64,000 bases of DNA from Streptomyces sp. NBC_01445 (GTDB lineage: Bacteria > Actinomycetota > Actinomycetes > Streptomycetales > Streptomycetaceae). The notes beneath the pieces are model-generated. The model had not been told where the DNA came from, searched no databases, and worked only from the letters and a program-made list of their open reading frames with translations. The position numbers and the translations under genes were made by a program. Positions 8,306 to 18,860 of the stretch are shown here, in pieces. Location: the NCBI RefSeq assembly GCF_035918235.1, contig NZ_CP109485.1, positions 992,001 to 1,056,000 on the forward strand, written 5' to 3'. Numbering within the stretch: the stretch's first letter is position 1; each line of letters begins with the position of its first letter.

Positions 8306-11300
8306 ATGCATGACGACCGCACCCTGGTCGAAGCCCGTCTCAAGCGCGTCCTCGACGAGCGCATCCGACCCGCCGTGTACCCCGAGTCCGTGCCGCTGGA
8401 GATCGCGGTGTGGAACGCGCCGGGCGAGCCGGTGCCGGTCGAAGAAGGGCTCGCGGCGACGCCCGAGCCGATCGCGGTGGGCGCGCGCTGGGGCGCTCCG
8501 TGGGCCACCTGCTGGTTCCGCGTCACCGGGACCGTGCCCGAGGCCTGGGCGGGCCGGACCGTCGAGGCGATCCTCGACCTCGGCTTCGACGAGAACATGC
8601 CCGGCTTCCAGTGCGAGGGCCTGGTCTACCGCCCGGACGGTACTCCGGTGAAGGGCCTCAACCCACGCAACCAGTGGGTGCGCGTCGGCGCCCCGGTGGA
8701 GGGCGGCGAGGAGGTCCGCCTGCACATCGAGGCGGCGTCCAACCCGGTCATCCTCGACTACCACCCCTTCCTGCCGACGCAGTTGGGCGACAAGGAGACC
8801 GCGGGCAGCGAGCCGCAGTACACGCTGGCGCGGATGGATCTCGCGGTCCTCGACGAGACCGTTTGGCAGCTCGTCATGGATCTCGAAGTGCTCGGGGAGC
8901 TGATGGCCGAGCTGCCGGTGGAGTCCGCGCGGCGCTACGACATCCTGCGCGCCGTGGAGCGCGCCCTGGACGCGGTCGATCTCCAGGACGTGAACGGCAC
9001 GGCGGCCGCCGCCCGCGAGCGGCTGACGGGCGTCCTGGCCACGCCCGCCGTACCGTCGGCACACCGCATCAGCGCCGTCGGCCACGCGCACATCGACTCG
9101 GCGTGGCTGTGGCCGCTGCGCGAGACGGTGCGCAAGGTGGCGCGGACGACGTCCAACATGACGGCGCTCCTGGAGGACGAGCCCGACTTCGTCTTCGCCA
9201 TGTCGCAGGCCCAGCAGTGGGCGTGGGTCAAGGAGCACCGGCCCGAGGTGTGGGCGCGGGTGAAGAAGGCGGTCGCCGACGGGCGATTCGTGCCGGCGGG
9301 CGGCATGTGGGTGGAGTCGGACACCAACATGCCGGGCTCGGAGGCGATGGCCCGTCAGTTCGTGCACGGCAAGCGGTTCTTCCTCGACGAGTTCGGGATC
9401 GAGAACGACGAGGCGTGGCTGCCCGACACGTTCGGGTTCGCCGCGGGCCTTCCGCAGATCATCAAGGCCGCGGGCTCCAAGTGGCTGCTCACGCAGAAGA
9501 TTTCGTGGTCGCAGACCAACAAGTTCCCCCACCACACGTTCCAGTGGGAGGGCATCGACGGCACCCGGATCTTCACGCACTTCCCGCCCGTGGACACGTA
9601 CAACTGCTCCATGAAGGGCAGTGAGATCGCCCACGCAGCGAAGAACTTCAAGGACAAGGGGGTCGCCCGGCACTCGCTCGCGCCGACCGGCTGGGGTGAC
9701 GGGGGCGGCGGCACGACGCGCGAGATGGTCGCGAAGGCGGCCCGTCTCCGTGACCTCGAAGGGTCCGCGACGGTGGTGTGGGAGACACCGGAGGAGTTCT
9801 TCAAGAAGGCCGAGGCGGAGTACCCGAACCCGCCCGTGTGGGTCGGCGAGCTCTACCTCGAACTCCACCGCGCCACGCTGACCTCCCAGGCCAGGACGAA
9901 GCAGGGCAACCGGCGCAGCGAGCACCTGCTGCGCGAGGCCGAGCTGTGGGCCGCGACCGCTGCGGTGCGGGCCGGATTCCCTTACCCGTACGAGGAGTTG
10001 GACCGGATCTGGAAGACGGTGCTGCTGCACCAGTTCCACGACATCCTGCCCGGCTCGTCGATCGCCTGGGTGCACCGCGAGGCGCGCAGGACATACGAGC
10101 GGGTCGCGGAGGAGCTGAACGGCATCATCGGCGCGGCCCAACGCGCCCTGGCCGGTGAGGGCTCGGGGACGCTCGTCTTCAACTCGGCGCCGCACACCCG
10201 CGACGGCGTGCCCGCGGGCGGCGCCCGTAACCCGGTCATCGAGGGCGAGGCCGCGATCGCTTCGCGCGCGGCGGGCGGGTTCGTCCTGGACAACGGGCTG
10301 TTGAGGGTGGAGATCGACGACCGGGGCCTGGTCGTGTCCGCGTACGACCTCGTCGCGGGTCGCGAGACCGTGGCGCCGGGCCGGGCCGCGAACCTGCTAC
10401 AGATCCACCCGGACTTCCCGAACATGTGGGACGCGTGGGACGTCGACGAGTTCTACCGCAATACCGTGACGGATCTCGTGGACGCCGACGAGGTGGCCCC
10501 CGGTGAGGGCGCGTCGGTGCGCATCGTGCGCAGCTTCGGAGACTCGCGTGTCACGCAGGTCGTCTCGCTGACGGCGGGTGAGCGGCGGCTCGGCATCGAC
10601 ACGGAGGTCGACTGGCACGAGACGGAGAAGTTCCTGAAGCTGGCGTTCCCGCTGGACATCCACGCCGAGCGGTACGCGTCCGAGACGCAGTTCGGGCACT
10701 TCTTCCGGCCCACGCACACCAACACCAGCTGGGAGGCGGCCAAGTTCGAGGCGTGCAACCACCGGTTCGTGCACGTCGAGGAGCCCGGCTGGGGCGTCTC
10801 GCTCGTCAACGACTCGACGTACGGCCATGACGTGACGCGGACCGTGCGGGACAGCGACTCGGGCACGACGACCACCGTCCGTGTCTCGCTGCTGCGCGCG
10901 CCGCGCTTCCCCGACCCCGAGACCGACCAGGGTGTGCACCGCTTCCGGCATGCGCTGGTGCCGGGCGCGGCGATCGGGGACGCGGTCCGCGAGGGCTACC
11001 GGATCAACCTGCCGGAGCGGCACGTGACCGGATCCGGCGAGGTCGCTCCGCTGGTGGACGTCGACCAGGACGCGGTCGTCGTGACGGCGGTCAAGCTGGC
11101 CGACGACGGCAGCGGCGACGTGGTGGTCCGCTTCCACGAGTCCCGCGGCGGCCGGGTGCGCGCCACGCTCACGGCGGGCTTCGAGGTCGCGGCCGCGGCG
11201 GCGACGGACCTCCTGGAGCGTCCGCTCGCCGACGCGGCGGCCCCGGAGCGCGACGGCGACCGGATCACACTGTCGCTGCGCCCCTTCGAGCTGGTGACGC

Positions 11301-11320
11301 TGCGTCTGAAGCGGGCCTGA
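8306..11320 (+). CDS. Alpha-mannosidase, glycoside hydrolase family 38
   Basis: 1004 residues from ATG 8306, chosen because CGGAG lies about 9 bases upstream; the frame is open back to 8201 but that part looks non-coding. An N-terminal domain precedes the GH38 catalytic domain with the zinc motif HAHIDSAWLWPLRET (near residue 260; His and Asp ligands) and the nucleophile Asp in WVESDTNMP (near residue 336). Then come helical QFHDILPGSSI and C-terminal beta-sandwich domains. No signal peptide is present. It should remove alpha-mannosyl residues from imported oligosaccharides, consistent with the upstream LacI/ABC/GH5 genes. Confidence 0.93.
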   Translation: MHDDRTLVEARLKRVLDERIRPAVYPESVPLEIAVWNAPGEPVPVEEGLAATPEPIAVGARWGAPWATCWFRVTGTVPEAWAGRTVEAILDLGFDENMPGFQCEGLVYRPDGTPVKGLNPRNQWVRVGAPVEGGEEVRLHIEAASNPVILDYHPFLPTQLGDKETAGSEPQYTLARMDLAVLDETVWQLVMDLEVLGELMAELPVESARRYDILRAVERALDAVDLQDVNGTAAAARERLTGVLATPAVPSAHRISAVGHAHIDSAWLWPLRETVRKVARTTSNMTALLEDEPDFVFAMSQAQQWAWVKEHRPEVWARVKKAVADGRFVPAGGMWVESDTNMPGSEAMARQFVHGKRFFLDEFGIENDEAWLPDTFGFAAGLPQIIKAAGSKWLLTQKISWSQTNKFPHHTFQWEGIDGTRIFTHFPPVDTYNCSMKGSEIAHAAKNFKDKGVARHSLAPTGWGDGGGGTTREMVAKAARLRDLEGSATVVWETPEEFFKKAEAEYPNPPVWVGELYLELHRATLTSQARTKQGNRRSEHLLREAELWAATAAVRAGFPYPYEELDRIWKTVLLHQFHDILPGSSIAWVHREARRTYERVAEELNGIIGAAQRALAGEGSGTLVFNSAPHTRDGVPAGGARNPVIEGEAAIASRAAGGFVLDNGLLRVEIDDRGLVVSAYDLVAGRETVAPGRAANLLQIHPDFPNMWDAWDVDEFYRNTVTDLVDADEVAPGEGASVRIVRSFGDSRVTQVVSLTAGERRLGIDTEVDWHETEKFLKLAFPLDIHAERYASETQFGHFFRPTHTNTSWEAAKFEACNHRFVHVEEPGWGVSLVNDSTYGHDVTRTVRDSDSGTTTTVRVSLLRAPRFPDPETDQGVHRFRHALVPGAAIGDAVREGYRINLPERHVTGSGEVAPLVDVDQDAVVVTAVKLADDGSGDVVVRFHESRGGRVRATLTAGFEVAAAAATDLLERPLADAAAPERDGDRITLSLRPFELVTLRLKRA

Positions 11321-11331
11321 GCCGGCGTTGT

Positions 11332-11369
11332 CGTCCGGTGGGCCGGTGACGGAACCGGCCCACCGGACG
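11332..11369. terminator. Bidirectional hairpin terminator, mannosidase / glgX
   Basis: A perfect 16-bp stem (11332-11347 with 11354-11369) closes a 6-base loop. It lies between two convergent genes and can end transcription from both sides. There is no long T run, as is common for Streptomyces terminators. Confidence 0.85.
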
Positions 11370-11375
11370 GCGCGT

Positions 11376-13505
11376 TCAGTCCTCCGCGCCGGGTGCCGTC
11401 CCGGCCTCCCGGGACAGCAGGATCAGGCTGCGGGCCTCGACCAGCACATCGGTGCCCGGCTTGTGTTCCATCTCGTCCGCGACACCTCGCGGGTCGGTGG
11501 TGTCGATCCGGGTGGTCCACCGCTCGCCGTAGGTGGCGTCCGGGAGGCGGAAGCGGACCGGCTTCCAGTAGCTGTTGAGGAGCAGCAGGAAAGAGTCGTC
11601 GACCACCGGCCGCCCGTACGGAGTGGGCTCGGCGATGGCGTCGCCGTTGAGGAACACGGCGACCGAGTGGGCGTCGCCGCGCTGCCAGTCGTCGTCCGTC
11701 ATCTCGCGCGCGTCCGGGCGCAGCCACACGAGGTCGGGCAGGGGCTGACCCTCGTGGGTGTGCGTGTCGCCGCGGAAGAAGCGGCGGCGGCGCAGCACCG
11801 GGTGGGCGGCGCGCAGGGCGATGGTGCGCCGGGTGAACTCCATCAGTTCGCGCTGGTCGTCGTTCAGGCGCCAGTCGATCCAGGAGATCTCGTTGTCCTG
11901 GCAGAAGGCGTTGTTGTTGCCCTGCTGGGTGCGGCCCAGTTCGTCGCCGTGGGCGAGCATGGGGATGCCCTGGGAGAGCAGCAGCGTGGCGAGGAGATTG
12001 CGCTGCTGCCGGCCACGCAGTTCGAGCACGCCTTCGTCGTCGGTGGGCCCCTCGGCACCGCAGTTCCACGACCGGTTGGTGCTCTCGCCGTCCCGGTTGT
12101 TCTCGCCGTTGGCCTCGTTGCGCTTGCCGTTGTACGAGACCAGGTCGCGCAGCGTGAATCCGTCGTGGGCGGTGACGAAGTTGACGCTGGCGCGCGGGCG
12201 GCGGCTGTCGTGCTGGTAGAGGTCGGAGGAGCCGGTGAGCCGGGAGGCGAACTCGGCGAGGGTGTTCTCGCCGGAGCGCCAGAAGTCCCTTACGGAGTCG
12301 CGGTACTTGCCGTTCCACTCCGACCACTGGGGCGGGAACTTGCCGACCTGGTAGCCGCCCTCGCCGACGTCCCACGGCTCGGCGATGAGCTTGACGCGGC
12401 CGATCACCGGGTCCTGCTGGATCAGGTCGAAGAACGCGGAGAGCCGGTCCACCTCGTGGAACTGCCGGGCCAACGTCGCCGCGAGGTCGAACCGGAAGCC
12501 GTCGACGTGCATCTCGGTGACCCAGTACCGCAGGGAGTCCATGATGAGCTGGAGCACGCTGGGGTGCCGCATCAGCAGGCTGTTCCCGGTGCCGGTGGTG
12601 TCGTAGTAGTGCGCAGGGTCTCCGTCGACGAGCCGGTAGTAGGACGCGTTGTCGATGCCGCGGAAGGAGAGCGTCGGGCCGTTCTCGTTGCCTTCCGCCG
12701 TGTGGTTGTAGACGACGTCGAGGATCACTTCGAGGCCGGCCGCGTGCAGCGCCTTCACCATCGACTTGAACTCGGAGACCTGCCCGCCGCGGCTGCCCCG
12801 GGCGGCATACGCGTTGTGCGGGGCGAAGAAGCCGATCGTGCTGTAGCCCCAGTAGTTCGACAGGCCCTGGTCACGCAGGAAGCCGTCCTGCGCGAACTGG
12901 TGCACCGGCATCAGCTCCACCGCGGTCACGCCCAGCGAGGTCAGGTGCTCGATGACCGCCGGGTGCGCGAGGCCCGCGTAGGTGCCGCGCAGTTTCGCCG
13001 GGACCTTGGGGTGGGTGCGGGTCAGGCCGCGTACGTGGGCCTCGTAGATGACGGTGTCGGCGTACGGGCGCAGGGGCGGGCGGTCGTTGCCCCAGTCGAA
13101 GGCGCTGTCGGTCACCACGGCGACGAGGGTGTGCGACGCGCTGTCGGCCGGGGTCGGTCCGCCGGCCGTCCGCTCGAAGAGTGACGGGTCGTTGTCCATC
13201 TGTCCGTCGATGGCCGTGGCGTACGGGTCGAGGAGCAGCTTCGCGGGGTTGCAGCGATGGCCCGCCGCCGGGTCCCACGGGCCGTGCACGCGGTAACCGT
13301 AGCGCTGGCCGGGGCCGACGGCGGGCAGATAGCAGTGCCATACGAAGCCGTCGACCTCGGTCATGGTGACCGTGTCGTGGGTGCCGTCGTCGTGGAGGAG
13401 GACGAGGTCGACGCGCTCGGCGACCTCCGTGAACAGGGCGAAGTTCGTTCCGTCGCCGTCGAATGCCGCGCCGAGGGGATAGGGGCGTCCGGTCCAGGTG
13501 AGCAT
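11376..13505 (-). CDS. glgX: Glycogen debranching enzyme GlgX
   Basis: 709 residues. The start MLTWTGRPYPLGAAFDGDGT is the usual actinobacterial GlgX N-terminus leading into a CBM48 domain. The GH13 barrel motifs follow in order: VVYNHTAEG (region I), DGFRFDLA with the nucleophile Asp (region II), LIAEPWD with the acid/base Glu (region III) and VTAHDGFTL (region IV). The enzyme hydrolyses alpha-1,6 branches of phosphorylase-limit glycogen in the cytoplasm. It lies on the opposite strand to the glgE operon some 1.6 kb away and has its own promoter region at 13506-13600. Confidence 0.93.
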   Translation of the reverse strand: MLTWTGRPYPLGAAFDGDGTNFALFTEVAERVDLVLLHDDGTHDTVTMTEVDGFVWHCYLPAVGPGQRYGYRVHGPWDPAAGHRCNPAKLLLDPYATAIDGQMDNDPSLFERTAGGPTPADSASHTLVAVVTDSAFDWGNDRPPLRPYADTVIYEAHVRGLTRTHPKVPAKLRGTYAGLAHPAVIEHLTSLGVTAVELMPVHQFAQDGFLRDQGLSNYWGYSTIGFFAPHNAYAARGSRGGQVSEFKSMVKALHAAGLEVILDVVYNHTAEGNENGPTLSFRGIDNASYYRLVDGDPAHYYDTTGTGNSLLMRHPSVLQLIMDSLRYWVTEMHVDGFRFDLAATLARQFHEVDRLSAFFDLIQQDPVIGRVKLIAEPWDVGEGGYQVGKFPPQWSEWNGKYRDSVRDFWRSGENTLAEFASRLTGSSDLYQHDSRRPRASVNFVTAHDGFTLRDLVSYNGKRNEANGENNRDGESTNRSWNCGAEGPTDDEGVLELRGRQQRNLLATLLLSQGIPMLAHGDELGRTQQGNNNAFCQDNEISWIDWRLNDDQRELMEFTRRTIALRAAHPVLRRRRFFRGDTHTHEGQPLPDLVWLRPDAREMTDDDWQRGDAHSVAVFLNGDAIAEPTPYGRPVVDDSFLLLLNSYWKPVRFRLPDATYGERWTTRIDTTDPRGVADEMEHKPGTDVLVEARSLILLSREAGTAPGAED

Positions 13506-13609
13506 CCGGCCACCGTACGGATGATCTTGGAGTCGGTGTCGTCACCGCGCCGCCCGCACCCCGTCTGCCGCGCGCCCGGCCCCTCGTGTGCCGCTGTCCT
13601 GGCACGCCG

Positions 13610-13644
13610 CCGGGCCGCGGCTGCCGAAGCAGACCGCGGCCCGG
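13610..13644 (-). terminator. Hairpin terminator after ATPase-like regulator gene
   Basis: An 11-bp perfect GC stem (13610-13620 with 13634-13644) encloses a short inner CTGC/GCAG stem, giving a near-continuous hairpin. It sits 35 bases downstream of the stop of the minus-strand gene at 13679. Confidence 0.7.
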
Positions 13645-13678
13645 TGCGACACGCTCCGGACGGAGCGCGGTGCTGATG

Positions 13679-14257
13679 TCACATCACCGGCGTCGGGCGT
13701 ACCACCCTGCGTGGGACGGACAGTTCGGGCCCGCGCGCACGGGCCGCCGGGGCGGCGGCCACGAGCGGATCCGCGACCGCTGACCCCGCGAACGCCGGGA
13801 CAGGCACCTCGCGCGGCATCTCGAGCGCTTCGCTGATGCGCGGCGGGGGTCCGACCGGGAGCAGCGGGGCGCGCTCTCCGAGACGGGCACGGCGCGAGAA
13901 CCAGATGATCTTTCCCGTGGCGGTGGCGCAGCCGCCCCAGCCGTCGCTCAGCGCGGCAATCTCCGCGAGGCATCCCTCCTTCGGGGCGTAGTGCGGGCCC
14001 GGCAGGTCACGCTCGTGGTCGGACACCGCGGTGATCAAATGCTGGCCGTTCCACCACATCTCAACGGCGGTGTTCTTGTCCGTGGCGTGCTCGTCGATCG
14101 TGTGAAGCAACACCTCGACGCCGCGGCAGACGGGGTCGACGAGCATGTCCAGCTTCCAGTACCGGAGGTGGGCGGCCAGGATGCGCCTGACCTGCCCTAC
14201 ACGCTCCGAGCTGACCTCGACGTCGAGGTGGTAGTAGCAGGGCACTGCTGTATTCAT
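13679..14257 (-). CDS. ATP-binding regulatory protein (histidine-kinase-like ATPase, anti-sigma type)
   Basis: 192 residues from ATG 14257, with GAGGAGC about 8 bases upstream; the longer open frame beyond it is not used. The domain resembles the HATPase_c_2 fold of Streptomyces RsbW-like proteins: an N-terminal VGQVRRILAAHLRYW helix, VCRGVEVLLHTIDEHA in the position of the N-box helix, then a DGWGGCATATGKIIWF stretch in the position of the G-box. The N-box Asn is not conserved in the usual way (LLHTIDEH). The C-terminal 60 residues are Pro/Ala-rich. It probably regulates a sigma factor or partner. It is divergent from a DUF5133 gene. Confidence 0.7.
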   Translation of the reverse strand: MNTAVPCYYHLDVEVSSERVGQVRRILAAHLRYWKLDMLVDPVCRGVEVLLHTIDEHATDKNTAVEMWWNGQHLITAVSDHERDLPGPHYAPKEGCLAEIAALSDGWGGCATATGKIIWFSRRARLGERAPLLPVGPPPRISEALEMPREVPVPAFAGSAVADPLVAAAPAARARGPELSVPRRVVRPTPVM

Positions 14258-14562
14258 CGTCTTCGGCTCCTCACCGGCGAAGCTCCCGCTCGTTGCTCGC
14301 CCCCTACGGGCCATACCCCGAACACGTAGCGTGAGCACTGATCGCTCCTGAGTCAGCCTCAGCATGAGAGCGCTACTCCATTCGTGCAACACGAGGAGCC
14401 GCTCCCGGCGTCGTTGAAGCTCCAACAGGACGGGAAGTGCCGCCAAATGCACCATGGAACGGGGTACCGATCGGCGTAATGGTTCGGTACCTCTCCGTGC
14501 ACGGCCGCAGCGCACCGACCCGGTGCACCGTGCGCATCGAAGAGTGGGAAGTGAACAGCGAC
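14258..14562. promoter_or_regulatory. Divergent intergenic region with an 8-bp inverted repeat
   Basis: This 305-base stretch holds no gene that I can support. It carries a perfect inverted repeat, GGTACCGA at 14463-14470 and TCGGTACC at 14484-14491, separated by 13 bases. The repeat is about 70 bases upstream of the DUF5133 start and could be an operator or a leader hairpin. Promoter elements could not be assigned with confidence. Confidence 0.4.
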
Positions 14563-14835
14563 ATGTTGCTGCCTACCAAGACCGAAGTCGCCAGTCATCT
14601 GGCGCAGTACCGCGCATGGGAACGCCTGCGGCTGGCGGCCCCCGCCGACCGCCAGGTGCGGGCCCACTTCGAGGACACGGCCTACACGTTGTGCGTGCTG
14701 ATGGGAAAGCGCTGCGGGCGCGAGGCCGCCGACGCGGCCGAGCACTATCTCCGTCCCAGCGTGGAGCATCCGCCCATGGCCGCCCCGCCGCTCGCGGCGC
14801 CCGCGGTCGCCGTCGCCGCCCTCAGCGGGCCGTGA
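14563..14835 (+). CDS. DUF5133 domain protein
   Basis: 90 residues from ATG 14563, preceded by GGGAAGTG at 14546-14553; the frame is open further upstream without a good start. The MLLPTKTEVASHLAQYRAWE opening and the AYTLCVLMGKR segment match the pattern of the DUF5133 family of small Streptomyces proteins, whose function is unknown. The last 25 residues are Ala/Pro-rich. The divergent placement beside the ATPase-like regulator suggests the two are co-regulated, but no direct link is visible. Confidence 0.6.
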   Translation: MLLPTKTEVASHLAQYRAWERLRLAAPADRQVRAHFEDTAYTLCVLMGKRCGREAADAAEHYLRPSVEHPPMAAPPLAAPAVAVAALSGP

Positions 14836-15086
14836 CGCCGGACCCTCCGGCAGAAGCGGGACGCCGGCCGACACGCCTGAACCGGGGCATTTCCCGACAG
14901 GCCGAGCCCGGTCGGCTCCCGTAGCGTGTCGCCGGAGGGACGCAGCCCGTCGATGACACCCTGCTGTGCCCGGCCACGTGCCGGGCCAACTGGTGTGCGA
15001 GTGACGGCGCCTCCCGTGGCGCATGTGAACCCGGCGGGCCCCCGAGCGAGGACGGCCCTGCCTCGAGCACGGCGGAGGTGCAACTG

Positions 15087-17092
15087 ATGAACCCAGGCAC
15101 GGTGACGGGCCGCGTCCCGATCGTGGACGTCCTCCCGGCCGTCGACTGCGGCAGGCGTCCGGCGAAGGCGGTCCCGGGCGAGACGTTCGAGGTCTCCGCC
15201 ACGCTCTTCGGCGAGGGCCATGCCGCCGTCTCCGCCAATGTCGTGCTGCGCGGCCCCGACGGCCGGCCGGGCCCGTGGACCCCGATGCGTGAACTGTCCC
15301 CGGGCAGCGACCGCTGGGGCGCCGACGTCACTCCGACGGCCGTGGGCAACTGGACGTACTCGGTGGAGGCGTGGGGCGATCCCGTGTCCTCGTGGCGCCG
15401 GGCCGCCGGCATCAAGGTCCCGGCCGGGATCGACACGGAGCTGATCCTGGAGGAGGGCGCCGCGCTGCACGAGCGTGCCGCCGCCGGCGTTCCGGAAGGC
15501 GCGGGACGCAACGCGGTCCTCGCGGCCGTGGACGCGCTCCGCGACGAGGACCGGCCTCCCGCCGCCCGCCGCGCGGCGGCCCTCGCGCCGGACGTGACCG
15601 CCGCGCTGGCGGAGCATCCGCTGCGCGAAAACATCTCCCGCTCGGCGCCCCTGCCGCTGCTCGTCGAGCGCGAACGGGCGCTGTACGGGGCCTGGTACGA
15701 GATGTTCCCGCGCTCCGAGGGCGCCGTGGTCCGCGAGGGCGAACGCCCGGTGAGCGGCACGTTCCGCACGGCGGCCGAGCGCCTTCCCGCCGTCGCCGCC
15801 ATGGGTTTCGACGTGGTCTATCTGCCGCCGATCCACCCCATCGGCACCACCTTCCGCAAGGGGCCGAACAACAGCCTGTCGGCCGATCCGTGGGATGTCG
15901 GAGTGCCGTGGGCGGTCGGCTCGCCCGAAGGCGGTCACGACGCGATCCACCCGGACCTCGGCACGCTCGACGACTTCGACGCGTTCGTGCGCCGGGCCGG
16001 GGAACTCGATCTGGAGATCGCGCTCGACTTCGCCCTCCAGTGCTCCCCGGACCACCCGTGGGTGGAGAAGCACCCGGAGTGGTTCGAGCACAGATCCGAC
16101 GGCACGATCGCGTACGCGGAGAACCCGCCGAAGAAGTACCAGGACATCTACCCGATCGCGTTCGACCAGGACATGCTGGGGCTGATCGAGGAGACCTCCC
16201 GGGTCCTGCGCTTCTGGATGCGTCACGGGGTCCGCGTCTTCCGCGTCGACAACCCGCACACCAAGCCCGTCATGTTCTGGGAGCGGGTGATCTCCGACAT
16301 CAACCGCAGCGACCCGGACGTCGTGTTCCTCGCCGAGGCCTTCACCCGGCCCCCGATCATGCGGGCGCTCGCCAAGGCCGGTTTCCAGCAGTCGTACACG
16401 TACTTCACCTGGCGCGACACGAAGCAGGAGCTCACCGAGTACCTCACGGAGCTCTCCCGGGACACGGCCGCCTACATGCGTCCCAACCTGTTCGTGAACA
16501 CACCCGACATCCTGCCCCGCTACCTCCAGAAGGGCGGCCGCCGCGCCTTCGAGGTGCGCGCCGTGCTCGCGGCCACACTCTCCCCGACCTGGGGGGTGTA
16601 CGCCGGATACGAGCTGTGCGAGAACACCCCGGTCCGCGAGGGCAGCGAGGAGTACCTCCACTCGGAGAAGTACGAACTGCGGCCGCGCGACTGGGAGTCG
16701 GCCGAGCGCGAAGGGCGCTCCATCGCCCCGCTCATCACCACCCTGAACCGCGTCAGGCGGAACCACAGCGCCCTGCGCCTGCTCAGGAATCTCCACTTCC
16801 ACCGGACCGACAACGACGCGCTGATCGCGTACAGCAAGCGCTCGGGCCCCGACACGGTCGTGGTGGTCGTCAACCTCGACCCCCACCACACCCAGGAGGC
16901 GACGGTTTCTCTGGACATGCCTCAGCTCGGACTCGACGCGCACGCGAGCGTGCCGGTCCACGACGAGCTGACCGGCGAGACATACCAATGGGGCAGGACG
17001 AACTTTGTGCGCCTGGAACCGGGCCGCGCGCCCGCGCACATCCTCACCGTCCTGCGACCGTCCTCACCGCCCACCGGAGGGTCACCCACCAC

Positions 17093-17096
<4 letters not shown>
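15087..17096 (+). CDS. glgE: Alpha-1,4-glucan:maltose-1-phosphate maltosyltransferase GlgE
   Basis: 669 residues from ATG 15087, which has GGAGG 8 bases upstream (the GTG at 15078 overlaps that site). An N-terminal Ig-like domain ([23 protein letters not shown]) and a helical insert precede a GH13_3 barrel. Diagnostic segments are [22 protein letters not shown] with the nucleophile Asp near residue 386, and [11 protein letters not shown] with the general acid Glu near 415. It extends alpha-1,4-glucan with maltosyl units from maltose-1-phosphate. Its stop overlaps the treS start (ATGA), so the two are translationally coupled. The phosphate donor comes from the maltokinase two genes downstream. 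Confidence 0.96.
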
Positions 17097-18805
<1,709 letters not shown>

Positions 18806-18860
18806 CCGGCGGCCCCACGCCCCTGGGTCCGTCTGTCCGCCCTCGAAAGGAGTCGTCGCC

